Below are positions 1-9,129 of a stretch of 64,000 nucleotides of DNA, piece by piece. How positions within the stretch are numbered: the stretch's first letter is position 1; every line of letters begins with the position of its first letter. This DNA comes from JAMLIA01 sp039810005. Lineage in GTDB: Bacteria; Chloroflexota; Chloroflexia; Thermomicrobiales; CFX8. The stretch spans positions 1-64,000 of the forward strand of contig JBDHWD010000005.1 in the NCBI GenBank assembly GCA_039810005.1, in the 5' to 3' direction. The position numbers and the translations under genes were made by a program. The notes under the pieces are model-generated. The model had not been told where the DNA came from and made no database searches. It saw nothing but the letters and a program-made list of their open reading frames with translations.

Positions 1-323
1 GTGGGTCGGCCACGTCCCCGAGCGGTCATTCCCGACACACTCCGAACGCACCACCACCCACGAGCTCGCACTCTAGCTCGGCATCACGGCTCAGTTGGTA
101 ACGTGCTTCCCGACATTCACCAGTGGTGCCAGCAACTCGAATCCGCCAGCCTTGCGTCATGCCGACGCAGACCGGCTGAGTCGTCCACCGCACCGTGGTG
201 AAGCCTCGGAAGTATAGCCACCACATCCCACCACGTCAAGGTGATTTTCTGTGGTCTCGGCCGGACTTCCGCCTTCTCAAATGAGCGGCTCATCACCGTT
301 CATCGGAAGGAAACGAAAGTATA
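1..323. other. Left-edge region without a convincing gene
   Basis: Short open frames exist on both strands, but none has a plausible protein sequence or ribosome site. Read on the minus strand, the stretch at about 30-200 has loosely T-box-like features: a GGGTGGTGGTGCG string where T-boxes carry AGGGTGGTACCGCG, preceded by several short inverted repeats. It could therefore be the leader of a minus-strand gene lying to the left of the window. This is a weak resemblance only. Confidence 0.3.
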
Positions 324-352
324 AGCCCCCCTGACCGAAAGTCAAGGGGGCT
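324..352 (-). terminator. Bidirectional hairpin terminator after icd
   Basis: The arms AGCCCCCCTGA (324-334) and TCAAGGGGGCT (342-352) pair over 11 bases with one G-T pair and a 7-base loop. The hairpin lies 25 bases past the icd stop codon. On the minus strand it is followed by a short pyrimidine-rich stretch, TATACTTTCGTTTCC. Confidence 0.75.
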
Positions 353-377
353 GAAGCGTCCAGACAGGACTGAATTG

Positions 378-1460
378 CTAGGCAGACAGCTTCTTGATGA
401 TGGCATCCGCCATGTCTGACGTACCGGCGGCCTTGGTGCGATCGCGATCCGGCCGCAGGTCGTAGGTGACGTTTTCGCCGGATGCGATGACGGCGGCGAC
501 GGCGGACTCAACGGCTCTCGCTGCGGAAAGCTCGCCAAGGTGGCGGAGCATCATTGCGCCAGACAGGATCATCGCCGACGGGTTCGCCTCGTTCTTACCA
601 GCGTGGGTCGGCGCGCTGCCGTGGATCGGCTCGAAGATCGCCGCGTTCTCGCCGATGTTGCCGCTTGGCGCGACACCGAGGCCGCCTACCATGCCGGCCG
701 TCAGGTCACTCAGCACGTCGCCGTACAGATTCGGCATCACCAGGACATCGTAATCCTCGGGGCGCTGCACCAACTGCATGCACATGTTATCGACGATGCG
801 ATCGTTGAACTCGATCTGCGGATACTCCTTGGCGACCTCCTGCGATACCTTCAGGAACAGGCCGTCACTGAACTTCATGATGTTCGCCTTGTGGACGGAT
901 GTGACCAGCTTGCGCTCGTTCTTCGTCGCGTAATCGAATGCGAAGCGCACGATCCGCTCGGAATTCTCCGGCGTGATCGACTTGATCGAGATCGCGGCCG
1001 ATTCGGGCACCTTGCGCGGGCTCAGACGATTGATGGTCTCGATCAGCTCCCTGGTGTCCTCCTGGCCGGTATCGAACTCGACGCCAGCATAGAGATCTTC
1101 CATGTTCTCGCGGACGACAACGAGATCGATATTGGTGAACATCGAGCGTACGCCCTCATACGTCCGCGCCGGACGCAGATTGGCATACAGCTGCAGGGCG
1201 TGGCGCAGGCCAACGTTCACGCTGCGGAAGCCGCCGCCGAGAGGCGTAGTCAGCGGGCCCTTGATAGCAATGGAGTTCTTGCGAATGGAATCGAGGACAG
1301 TCTCAGGCAGGACATCGCCGACCTTTTCGAGCGCTGTCATGCCCGCTTCCTGGACATCCCACTCGAACGCGATGCCAGTCGCTTCGAGAACACGCCGCGT
1401 GGCGGTCGAAACCTCCGGCCCGATACCGTCACCGGGGATGAGCGTCACCTGATAGGCCAT
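378..1460 (-). CDS. icd: Isocitrate dehydrogenase (decarboxylating, beta-hydroxyacid dehydrogenase family)
   Basis: This 360-residue protein converts isocitrate to 2-oxoglutarate and CO2 in the TCA cycle. The N-terminal IPGDGIGPE motif (8-16) and the substrate loop KGPLTTPLGGGFRSVNVGLR (67-86), with Ser80 and Asn82, mark isocitrate rather than isopropylmalate dehydrogenase. Metal-binding aspartates lie in NLYGDVLSDLTAG (244-256). The length and the VVVREN motif fit the short NAD-type enzymes. The cofactor-selecting pair in GSAPTHAGKNEANP is Thr285-His286, neither Asp-Ile (NAD type) nor Lys-Tyr (NADP type), so the cofactor is uncertain. The gene is monocistronic, ends at a hairpin, and is divergent from the yprB-like gene. 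Confidence 0.88.
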   Translation of the reverse strand: MAYQVTLIPGDGIGPEVSTATRRVLEATGIAFEWDVQEAGMTALEKVGDVLPETVLDSIRKNSIAIKGPLTTPLGGGFRSVNVGLRHALQLYANLRPARTYEGVRSMFTNIDLVVVRENMEDLYAGVEFDTGQEDTRELIETINRLSPRKVPESAAISIKSITPENSERIVRFAFDYATKNERKLVTSVHKANIMKFSDGLFLKVSQEVAKEYPQIEFNDRIVDNMCMQLVQRPEDYDVLVMPNLYGDVLSDLTAGMVGGLGVAPSGNIGENAAIFEPIHGSAPTHAGKNEANPSAMILSGAMMLRHLGELSAARAVESAVAAVIASGENVTYDLRPDRDRTKAAGTSDMADAIIKKLSA

Positions 1461-1621
1461 AGCGGTCGATTCTCCTCGCGTACTTCAAACGATCGGCCGG
1501 CCAAGCAGCGGCGCGGCCCGTTCTCCCTGTCCTGATGGGATTCTAGGCTTGCACAAATTGGAGTGTCAAACCTCTGCCAGCCGCCTACAATGTCTTCCAT
1601 GACGATGGACGAGACAATCGG

Positions 1622-2845
1622 ATGAGCGAGAGGTCGTTCCGCGAACGATTCGGAGCGCTGCAACGAGATGCCGCGCCACCGAAGCGCGCGCTGCCGGACG
1701 AATGGCCGCTGCCATCCGGCGCGCGCCTGCTCTCGACGACGGCCGGACCGTGCGCGGTCATCGAGCGCGTTGTTGGCGGGCAGCCGATTGTGGCTGCGCA
1801 CGAGCGGTTCGTTGCAGCAGCCGAAGCGAACGATCGGCGCTACCACGATCCGCGACGGCTGATCTTCCTTGACACCGAAACGACTGGCCTGTCTGGCGGC
1901 ACCGGCACCTACGTCTTTCTCGTTGGTATCGGTCAGTTTGTCGGACGCGACTTCCTGCTCCGTCAGTTCTTCATGCGCCATCCGGGTGACGAGCGCTCGC
2001 TGCTCGCCGGACTGGCTGAAGCGCTCTCTCGCGCAGGTGGGTTGGTGACCTACAACGGGCGCACGTTCGACGTTCCGTTACTCGATACACGCTTTCGGAT
2101 GCACGCTCAATCGTTCCCGGCCCCGGATGCGCATTTCGATCTGCTCTCGCCGGCCCGCGCGATCTGGAAGCATCGCCTGCCGAATTGTTCGCTCGGCACC
2201 ATCGAGCGCATGGTCCTCGGCGTGTCGCGCAGTCTGGATGCACCCGGCTGGATGATCCCGCAGATGTATTTCGATTACTTGCAATCGAGGGACGTGTCCT
2301 CACTGGATGCAGTCTTCGAGCACAATCGCACCGACATCCTGACGCTGGCCCGGCTCATGTCGGTCGTGCAGTCCTACGAGGCCGGGCTGGATCAGCCGGC
2401 AGACGCAGTTGACCGTGTGGCGGTCGCTCTGCATCGCTGGCGAGCGCTCGGGTCGCCCGAGGCGCTGGATGAGCTGAGCGAGAGCTGGAGCACGTTGTCG
2501 GTGCCGACGACGCTGCGGTTGCGAGCGATGCGGGAGGTTTCGGCTGCGTATAAGCGTCGGCGCAACTACGCAGCTGCCTGCGCGACCTGGGAGAAGGCGC
2601 TCTCCGATCCGGCCCGCGATATCCGTCTGCTGGCGGCCGAAGAGCTATCGAAACATCTGGAGCATCGCGAGCGCGATCATGAGCGAGCAATGGCGATGGC
2701 TCAGCGTGGCGCGGACGGTGCGGCGTTGGCTGGTGACCTGGATATGGTCGCCGCCTTCGAGCACCGGCTACGGCGACTGGAGATGAAGGTCCGACGAGGG
2801 CAGACAGTGCGCGCCGTCGGCGAAGGGACAATGGATTCCGAATGA
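1622..2845 (+). CDS. YprB-like RNase H-fold (DEDD) exonuclease-like protein
   Basis: A 407-residue protein with an N-terminal exonuclease-like domain at about residues 78-250. It contains the acidic signature FLDTETTGL (Asp84, Glu86), a further LVTYNGRTFD block with an aspartate, and a C-terminal HNRTDILTLARL block, as in the B. subtilis YprB family. The C-terminal third is helical and TPR-like (RRNYAAACATWEKAL). The substrate is unknown. Its stop codon overlaps the gpmI start by ATGA, so the two are probably translationally coupled. It is divergent from icd across about 160 bases that should hold both promoters. Confidence 0.75.
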   Translation: MSERSFRERFGALQRDAAPPKRALPDEWPLPSGARLLSTTAGPCAVIERVVGGQPIVAAHERFVAAAEANDRRYHDPRRLIFLDTETTGLSGGTGTYVFLVGIGQFVGRDFLLRQFFMRHPGDERSLLAGLAEALSRAGGLVTYNGRTFDVPLLDTRFRMHAQSFPAPDAHFDLLSPARAIWKHRLPNCSLGTIERMVLGVSRSLDAPGWMIPQMYFDYLQSRDVSSLDAVFEHNRTDILTLARLMSVVQSYEAGLDQPADAVDRVAVALHRWRALGSPEALDELSESWSTLSVPTTLRLRAMREVSAAYKRRRNYAAACATWEKALSDPARDIRLLAAEELSKHLEHRERDHERAMAMAQRGADGAALAGDLDMVAAFEHRLRRLEMKVRRGQTVRAVGEGTMDSE

Positions 2846-4416
2846 CAGACGGACAGATCCGGCAGCCTGTGGTGCTTGTGATTCTCGACGGCTGGGGTCT
2901 TGCTCCGCCGGGGCCGGGGAACGCCATCGCTCAAGCGCGGACACCCGTCTTTGACCGGCTCTGGGATTCATATCCCCACACGACGCTCCATACATCCGGC
3001 CGCGATGTTGGTCTCCCGGACGGTCAGATGGGCAACTCCGAAGTGGGGCATCTCAACCTCGGTGCCGGGTTCATCGTCTACCAGTCAATCACTCGCATCG
3101 ATCTCGCGATTGAGGATGGCTCGTTCTTTGAAAATCCTGCGCTGACTACGGCGATCGATCGCACAGTCGATAATTCTCACACGCTGCATCTGCTAGGCCT
3201 TGTGTCAGACGGCGGTGTTCATTCCCACATTCGCCATCTGGATGCGTTGCTGCGCATGGCTGCCAAACGCGGTGCGTCCCGTGTGGCAATCCATGCGATC
3301 CTCGATGGCCGGGACACATCGCCGACTGGCGGAGCAGACTATCTCCGTAACGTGCAGGAGATGATTACCGTCCACGGCGTCGGCACAATCGCGTCAGTCA
3401 TTGGGCGCTATTACGCCATGGATCGTGACCGGCGCTGGGATCGCACCCGCAAGGCGTTCAACCTCCTCGTTCATGGCGACGGACGGGTGAGCGACGATCC
3501 AGTCGAAGCTGTCGCTAACAGTTACACGAACGACATCACCGACGAGTTCATGGAGCCAATATCGATCCGCGACGACGGGGACGATCCGATTGTCATCCGC
3601 GATGCGGACTCCGTCATCTTCTTTAACTTCCGGGCCGACCGGGCGCGTCAACTCACTCAGGCGCTCATCGGTCCGCCGATCGACGGCGCCAGCTTCGATG
3701 ACCGACCGACGAATCTCGACTTCGTTTCGATGACCGAATACGCGGACTACCTGGATACCGCAGTCGCCTTCCCGGCGATTGAAGTGAAGTCTCCAATCGC
3801 TCGCGTTGTGTCCGAGGCAGGTGTGCAGCAGTTGCACGTCGCCGAGACAGAGAAGTACGCGCACGTCACCTACTTCTTCAATGGCGGTCGCGAAGAGCCA
3901 TTCGACGGCGAGGACCGTAAGCTCGTGCAATCGCCGAAGGTCGCGACCTACGATCTCCAGCCGGAGATGAGCGCGCCAGGTGTCGGCGATGCAGTCGTCG
4001 ACGGCATTTCGTCGGGCAAGTACGGGTTCATCGTCGTCAACTTCGCCAATTGCGACATGGTCGGCCACACCGGCGTGATCAAGGCGGCAATTGCCGCGAC
4101 TGAGGCTGTCGATACCCAGCTTGGCCGCATCGTCGATGAAGCAGACAAGGCCGGAACGGTCTTGCTGATCACCGCCGACCACGGCAATGCGGAAGAAGAG
4201 CTGGTGGATGACACCGGCGAACCGATGACAGCACACACGACAAACCCGGTGCCATTCATTGTCGTTGCGCCCGATACCTCAGCGCTCCGGAATACAACGC
4301 TCCGCGATGGCGGTCGCTTAGCGGATGTCGCGCCAACAGCGCTGAACGTTCTCGGTATCCCGCCGGCAAATGACATGACGGGCCAGTCGCTCATCGCGCA
4401 GGATGGAGACAGCTGA
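2842..4416 (+). CDS. gpmI: 2,3-bisphosphoglycerate-independent phosphoglycerate mutase
   Basis: This cytoplasmic enzyme interconverts 3- and 2-phosphoglycerate. Its 524 residues match the usual 510-530. The alkaline-phosphatase-fold metal sites are visible: LDGWG (Asp16), the nucleophile serine in GQMGNSEVGHLNLGAG (Ser66), HAILDGRDTSP, FFNFRADRARQ and the C-terminal TADHGNAEE. It overlaps the upstream yprB-like gene by ATGA and the downstream hutI by TGATG. The next glycolytic step, enolase, is encoded about 3 kb away on the other strand. Confidence 0.96.
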   Translation: MTDGQIRQPVVLVILDGWGLAPPGPGNAIAQARTPVFDRLWDSYPHTTLHTSGRDVGLPDGQMGNSEVGHLNLGAGFIVYQSITRIDLAIEDGSFFENPALTTAIDRTVDNSHTLHLLGLVSDGGVHSHIRHLDALLRMAAKRGASRVAIHAILDGRDTSPTGGADYLRNVQEMITVHGVGTIASVIGRYYAMDRDRRWDRTRKAFNLLVHGDGRVSDDPVEAVANSYTNDITDEFMEPISIRDDGDDPIVIRDADSVIFFNFRADRARQLTQALIGPPIDGASFDDRPTNLDFVSMTEYADYLDTAVAFPAIEVKSPIARVVSEAGVQQLHVAETEKYAHVTYFFNGGREEPFDGEDRKLVQSPKVATYDLQPEMSAPGVGDAVVDGISSGKYGFIVVNFANCDMVGHTGVIKAAIAATEAVDTQLGRIVDEADKAGTVLLITADHGNAEEELVDDTGEPMTAHTTNPVPFIVVAPDTSALRNTTLRDGGRLADVAPTALNVLGIPPANDMTGQSLIAQDGDS

Positions 4417-5708
4417 TGGCGCGCGTGACGGCTGATCTCCTCATAGAGAATGCATCCGAGCTCCTCACCTGCCCGACAACCACTGACCTTGGCGTCGTGC
4501 TTGGCGGGAGCGTCGCTATTTCCGCCGGCAAGATCGTCGCGGTTGGGACAAACGATGAGGTTCGTGCGCGCATCGACACCGCTGGTGCGACGATACTCGA
4601 CGCCGGCGGCCACGTCGTCATGCCCGGTTTCGTCGATTGCCACACGCACGTTGTCTTTGGCGGCAGCCGCGTCGACGAGTACGTCGCGAAGATCATCGGC
4701 GGGGATCTGGATGTGCTGCGTGCGTCGGGCGCGCCGGTCGGCATCGTTGGCTCGGTGGCGGCGGTGCACGAGCTCGGCGTCGATGGCCTGCTCGCCGAGA
4801 CATTGCCTCGCGTTGAGGACATGCTGCTGGCGGGAACGACAACGATCGAGAGCAAGAGCGGGTACGGGCTCACGACCGACAGCGAGCTTGCGATGCTGCG
4901 CGTCAACCGCGAGCTGGCCTCGCGCGTCCCGGTCGACATTGTCAGTACTTTCCTCGGTGCACACGCCGTGCCCGATGGCGTGTGCCGCGCTGCCTACGTC
5001 GATACGGTCGTGAACGAGATGATCCCGCAGGTAGCTGATGGCGGCCTTGCCGAGTTTTGCGATGTCTATTGCGAGCCGGGCTACTTCGATCCTGCTGATA
5101 CCGAACGCATTCTTGAAGCAGGGCTGGCAGCAGGACTTCGTCCCAAGATCCATGTCGACCAGTACTCGCATACCGGAGCAATCGAGACGGTTGCGCGCCT
5201 CAGGTGCGTGTCCGCCGACCACCTGAACTACACAACAGATGCCGAGATGCGGCTGCTGGCCGACGCGGGTGTCGTTGGCGTGCTGATGCCGTCGATCGAC
5301 TTCGCGGTCGATCACCCACGTCTGGCAAATGGACGAGCGATGCTGGAGGCGGGAATGACGATTGCACTCGCGACCGACATCTGCCCGGGCGGCTGGATGC
5401 CGAGCATGCAGTTGGCGATCGCTCTTGGTTGCCGCTACTATCGGCTCTCACCGGCCGAGGCGATTCTGGCAGCGACTATTGGCGCCGCTGGCGCAGTCAC
5501 CCGCGCTGACGTCGCAGGCAGCCTGACCGTCGGAAAGCAGGCAGATGTCCTGATCCTCGATATCGATCGGCACGAAGACCTGGCCTACCGCTTTGGACGG
5601 AATGCGGTCCGGACGGTCCTGAAAGATGGTGCGATCGTTGTTGACGATGGTCGGCGCGTTACGACGGGACTGGCGGACGAAAGCCGAAGAACACGATCAA
5701 GCGCTTGA
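4416..5708 (+). CDS. hutI: Imidazolonepropionase
   Basis: This amidohydrolase opens imidazolone propionate to N-formimino-L-glutamate, the third step of histidine degradation. Its 430 residues are of family size. Metal-binding HTHVVFGGSR follows FVDCH at about residue 70, and the HutI block FLGAHAVPDG is present. KIHVDQYSHTGAIE and ATDICPGGWMPSMQLAI carry the remaining metal and substrate residues. Translation is coupled to gpmI by TGATG. The 3' end overlaps the convergent NTF2-like gene by 50 bases. HutF lies just beyond it; HutH, HutU and HutG are not in the window. Confidence 0.93.
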   Translation: MARVTADLLIENASELLTCPTTTDLGVVLGGSVAISAGKIVAVGTNDEVRARIDTAGATILDAGGHVVMPGFVDCHTHVVFGGSRVDEYVAKIIGGDLDVLRASGAPVGIVGSVAAVHELGVDGLLAETLPRVEDMLLAGTTTIESKSGYGLTTDSELAMLRVNRELASRVPVDIVSTFLGAHAVPDGVCRAAYVDTVVNEMIPQVADGGLAEFCDVYCEPGYFDPADTERILEAGLAAGLRPKIHVDQYSHTGAIETVARLRCVSADHLNYTTDAEMRLLADAGVVGVLMPSIDFAVDHPRLANGRAMLEAGMTIALATDICPGGWMPSMQLAIALGCRYYRLSPAEAILAATIGAAGAVTRADVAGSLTVGKQADVLILDIDRHEDLAYRFGRNAVRTVLKDGAIVVDDGRRVTTGLADESRRTRSSA

Positions 5709-6033
5709 TGCGACCGTCCTCATCGACATCGGCGACGTTCACGCCCTCGGTCATCACCTCGCCGAGCGGCGTCAGGATGCGCCATTCGAAGCGCAGATAC
5801 GGACCGGTTGCGTCGTGGGAGCCGATGAGCGTCGGGGTTGCGATTCCATAATACTCGCGCTGAATTCGACTGATATGCCTGTTAATTTCGTCGCGGCCCT
5901 GTAGACACATCTCTGGCAATATGACGATGCAGTCGTCAGTCCAGACGCGTTCCAGGATCGCGATCCGTCGCGACTCGTCTGGCTCGATGAGACTGCTGGC
6001 GTAATCGTCAATGACGTCCTGGTGCGCACGCAT
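5659..6033 (-). CDS. SnoaL/NTF2-like domain protein
   Basis: A single-domain protein of 124 residues with the alpha+beta-barrel pattern of the SnoaL/DUF4440-type NTF2-like superfamily. A helical start (IDDYASSLIEPDE) is followed by WTDDCIVILPE, a GRDEINRHISRIQREYYG helix and strands ending in IKRLIVFFGF. The function cannot be told: members are isomerases, hydrolases or ligand binders. The start at 6033 is chosen because GAGGAG lies six bases upstream. A longer frame to 6072 lacks a site. Its tail overlaps the end of hutI on the other strand. Confidence 0.7.
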   Translation of the reverse strand: MRAHQDVIDDYASSLIEPDESRRIAILERVWTDDCIVILPEMCLQGRDEINRHISRIQREYYGIATPTLIGSHDATGPYLRFEWRILTPLGEVMTEGVNVADVDEDGRIKRLIVFFGFRPPVPS

Positions 6034-6189
6034 ACCTGACTCCTCGGGACATCGCAGTGCCGGCGAGTTCATTCATTGTTTCGAGGGCCTGATTCTACGT
6101 GGTTTTGGGCGCGTGCGCAGCGGATTGGGCGGCAGAATGCGGTTGCGTGTCGTGGATTCGTCGTTTCGGCTGGCGGAGGAGAGTGCGCG

Positions 6190-7602
6190 ATGCTGAGTCG
6201 AGGTGAGCGCTGCTTTCGTGCGACGCACTTGCATCAGCCCGGTGGATGGCTGTCGCCGGGATATCTTGCGGTCGACGGCTCGGGCGTCATCACGGCTGTG
6301 AGCGGCGAGCCGATTGAGGGCCGTGATGCTGGTGACGTCGAGAAGCTGGATGGCTTTGTCGTGCCGGGGATGCCGAACCTGCATTCACACGCGCACCAGC
6401 GTGGGCTGAGCGGGCGATCCGAGCCGCCGACGGACTCGACAGCCGAGGAGAGCTTCTGGACGTGGCGCGAGCGAATGTACGCATTCGCTAACCGCATCTC
6501 GCCGGAAGACTTCGAGGCGATTGCCGCGCAAGCGTTCCTGGAGATGGCCAGAGCCGGGTACACGACGACTGGCGAGTTCCACTACTTGCACAACGCGCCG
6601 GACGGGTCGCTATACGACGATCCGGCTGAGATGGCGCGACGGGTGCTTGCGGCCGCAGAGCAGGTCGGGATGGGACTGACGCTGCTGCCGGTACTCTACA
6701 CGCGCGCTGGCATCGGCCGTCCGCCAGAAGCGGAGCAGCGCCGTTTCATCCTCGATGGCGAAATCTACGCCGGGATGATCGCGTCGTTGAGCGCCGACGT
6801 GGCCGGTTCGTCGCTGACATCACTCGGCATCGCGCCGCACTCGATCCGGGCCGTGGATGGTGCTGAGCTTACCGGAGTCGTCGCCGACCTTGCGCAGGCG
6901 TACCCCGACGCGCCGATGCATTTACACGTGTCCGAGCAGATGCGCGAGGTGAACGAGTGTCTGGCGACGCTCGGCGCTCGCCCCGCCGAGTGGTTGCTGG
7001 CGAATCTGGACATCAACGAGCGCTGGACATTTATTCATTCGACCTACTGCGACAGCGACGAGCGACGAGACATGCAGCGGCGTGGAGTCGTTGCTGGGCT
7101 CTGCCCGACGACTGAGGCAGGGCTCGGGGACGGCATCTTTCCGCTCGGCGACTTCGTGGCCGGCGGTGGGCTGTGGGGAATCGGGACGGACAGCGATTAC
7201 GTGCTGAGCGTCGCTGAGGAGCTGCGATTGATGGCGTTTGTCCAACGGCTCACAAGCCTGAATCTCAACATCCTGCCGCGGCGTTCGCCGGGCGGCGCAC
7301 AGCCCGGTCAACAGCTGTTCGATCAGGCACTGAGCGGTGGCGCGCGATCACTACGCCAGCCGATCGGCGCGTTGACGCCGGGCAAGCGGGCCGATTTCTT
7401 TGTACTCGATCCCGATGACCCGAAGCTGGTTGGGCATGGGCCGCAGACGGTGCTGGACGGCTGGATCTTCAGCAGCCCATCGACGGCGGTGCGTGACGTG
7501 GTGATTGGCGGGCGCGATGTTGTTCGTGACCGTCACCACCCGCACGAGAATGCGATCTTCGAGCGCTACCGCGCAGTCATGACCCGTCTGGCCGAAGGTT
7601 GA
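6190..7602 (+). CDS. hutF: Formimidoylglutamate deiminase
   Basis: An amidohydrolase of 470 residues predicted to remove ammonia from N-formimino-L-glutamate to give N-formylglutamate, the five-step branch of histidine degradation. Evidence is the HutF-type metal site MPNLHSHAHQRGLSG (about 61-75), GIAPHSIRAVD, HLHVSEQMREVNEC, and GTDSDYVLSVAEELRLM near the C terminus. The ATG at 6190 follows GGAGGAG at the right distance. A longer frame from 6076 has no ribosome site. The gene ends at a hairpin shared with convergent eno. The substrate is assigned from family resemblance and from hutI nearby. Confidence 0.85.
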   Translation: MLSRGERCFRATHLHQPGGWLSPGYLAVDGSGVITAVSGEPIEGRDAGDVEKLDGFVVPGMPNLHSHAHQRGLSGRSEPPTDSTAEESFWTWRERMYAFANRISPEDFEAIAAQAFLEMARAGYTTTGEFHYLHNAPDGSLYDDPAEMARRVLAAAEQVGMGLTLLPVLYTRAGIGRPPEAEQRRFILDGEIYAGMIASLSADVAGSSLTSLGIAPHSIRAVDGAELTGVVADLAQAYPDAPMHLHVSEQMREVNECLATLGARPAEWLLANLDINERWTFIHSTYCDSDERRDMQRRGVVAGLCPTTEAGLGDGIFPLGDFVAGGGLWGIGTDSDYVLSVAEELRLMAFVQRLTSLNLNILPRRSPGGAQPGQQLFDQALSGGARSLRQPIGALTPGKRADFFVLDPDDPKLVGHGPQTVLDGWIFSSPSTAVRDVVIGGRDVVRDRHHPHENAIFERYRAVMTRLAEG

Positions 7603-7604
7603 GT

Positions 7605-7631
7605 GACCGGCGCGCCAACCGCGCGCCGGTC
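7605..7631. terminator. Hairpin between convergent hutF and eno
   Basis: GACCGGCGCGC and GCGCGCCGGTC form a perfect 11-base stem with a 5-base CAACC loop in the 37-base gap between the two stop codons. No T tract follows on either side, so it may act as a weak bidirectional terminator or RNA-end protector. Confidence 0.55.
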
Positions 7632-7639
7632 CAAAAGGC

Positions 7640-8947
7640 CTAGCTTTCGAGTCGACGCCCGAAAGCCGAGCGGCCGGCGAACTTGCCGGCATCGCCGAGG
7701 TCTTCCTCAATGCGCAGGAGCTGGTTGAATTTCTCGACGCGGTCCATGCGCGACGGCGCACCGGTCTTGATCTGCCCGGCATTCGTCGCGACGACGAGGT
7801 CGGCGACAAACGAGTCGGATGTCTCGCCGGAGCGGTGCGAGATGACGGCAGTGAAGCCGTTGCGGTGGGCCAGGTCGATGGCGTCGAACGTCTCGGTCAG
7901 CGTGCCGATCTGATTCAGCTTGATCAGGATCGAGTTGCCGGCCGCTTCGCGGATTCCGCGGGCCAGTCGCTCGGTGTTGGTAACAAACAGGTCATCGCCG
8001 ACAAGCTGCACCTGATCGCCGAGCCGGGCAGTCAGCGCCTTCCAACCGTCCCAGTCATCCTCGGCCAGGCCGTCTTCGATCGAGATGATTGGATACTCGG
8101 CTCGCGCGTTGGCGTACCAGTCGATCATCTCTTCAGCGGTGAGCGTGCGACCCTCGCCGCGCAGGTTGTAGACGCCGTCCTCGAACAGCTCGGTCGAGGC
8201 AGGATCCATCGCGATCATGACGTCGTCGCCGAGCTTGTAGCCGGCGCGCTGAATTGCGTCCGCGATCAGGACGAGCGCTTCAGCGTTCGAGCCGAGGCTT
8301 GGCGCGTAGCCGCCTTCGTCACCGACCGAGGTCGAGTAGCCTTGCTCGCTGAGGACGCCGCGCAGGCTGTGGAAGATCTCCGTCGCCCAGCGCAGGCACT
8401 CACCGTAGCTCGGCGCGCCGACCGGCATGACCATGAACTCCTGAAAGTCGACGCTGGATCCCAGGGCGTGCTTGCCGCCGTTCAGGATGTTGAACATCGG
8501 GACCGGCAGGGTCGCGGCGTTGGGGCCGCCGAGGTAGCGATAGAGTGGCAATTGCGCTGATTCGGCAGCGGCGCGAGCGACGGCCAGCGAGACGCCGAGG
8601 ATCGCGTTTGCGCCGAGGTTGCCCTTATTGGGCGTACCATCGATGTCGATCATGATCTGATCGATGTTGCGCTGATCGACGGCAGAAAGACCCTGAAGAG
8701 CAGGCGCGATGATGGAGTTGACGTTGTTGACCGCGTTCAGGACGCCCTTGCCGCCGTAACGCGACTTGTCGCCATCGCGCAACTCGACGGCTTCGAACTG
8801 GCCCGTCGATGCGCCCGAGGGCACGGCAGCGCGCCCGAATGAACCGTCGAGGAGCGTGACATCTACCTCAACGGTCGGGTTTCCTCGCGAATCGAGGATT
8901 TCCCTGGCCCAGATCGACTCAATTGCCGTGTCTCCCCAAATTGACAC
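7640..8947 (-). CDS. eno: Enolase (phosphopyruvate hydratase)
   Basis: This enzyme converts 2-phosphoglycerate to phosphoenolpyruvate. From the chosen start it has 435 residues, near the usual 425-435. Family blocks seen are AREILDSRGNPTVEVDV, AAVPSGASTGQFEAVELRD, the catalytic LIKLNQIGTLTETFDA, VISHRSGETSDSFVADL and IKTGAPSRMDRVEKFNQLL. The GTG at 8947 is preferred because GGAGGAG lies seven bases before it. The frame stays open to 9142, but that extra N terminus is unlike enolase. Convergent with hutF. Confidence 0.96.
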   Translation of the reverse strand: MSIWGDTAIESIWAREILDSRGNPTVEVDVTLLDGSFGRAAVPSGASTGQFEAVELRDGDKSRYGGKGVLNAVNNVNSIIAPALQGLSAVDQRNIDQIMIDIDGTPNKGNLGANAILGVSLAVARAAAESAQLPLYRYLGGPNAATLPVPMFNILNGGKHALGSSVDFQEFMVMPVGAPSYGECLRWATEIFHSLRGVLSEQGYSTSVGDEGGYAPSLGSNAEALVLIADAIQRAGYKLGDDVMIAMDPASTELFEDGVYNLRGEGRTLTAEEMIDWYANARAEYPIISIEDGLAEDDWDGWKALTARLGDQVQLVGDDLFVTNTERLARGIREAAGNSILIKLNQIGTLTETFDAIDLAHRNGFTAVISHRSGETSDSFVADLVVATNAGQIKTGAPSRMDRVEKFNQLLRIEEDLGDAGKFAGRSAFGRRLES

Positions 8948-9129
8948 TATCGAGCTCCTCCTGCTACCAACGACGCGACGAACCAGCGCACCACATGCGT
9001 GCGCCCTATCGTACTTGTTTTGTGAATCGCCGTTATCCCCGGCCGCAGATGGATGCCGTTGAGCCCTGGGGCCGCGAGACCAGACCGACAGCATGGAACA
9101 GACACATTGACGAATGAGTGGGGAGCACG

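Noticed and set aside
540..1535. 331-codon plus-strand frame opposite icd
   Set aside because: It lies antisense to the whole isocitrate dehydrogenase gene, which has complete family motifs. Its His/Asp/Arg-rich composition is the usual shadow of a GC-rich gene.
3948..5315. 455-codon minus-strand frame opposite gpmI/hutI
   Set aside because: It is antisense to two complete enzymes and has no ribosome site or recognisable domain.
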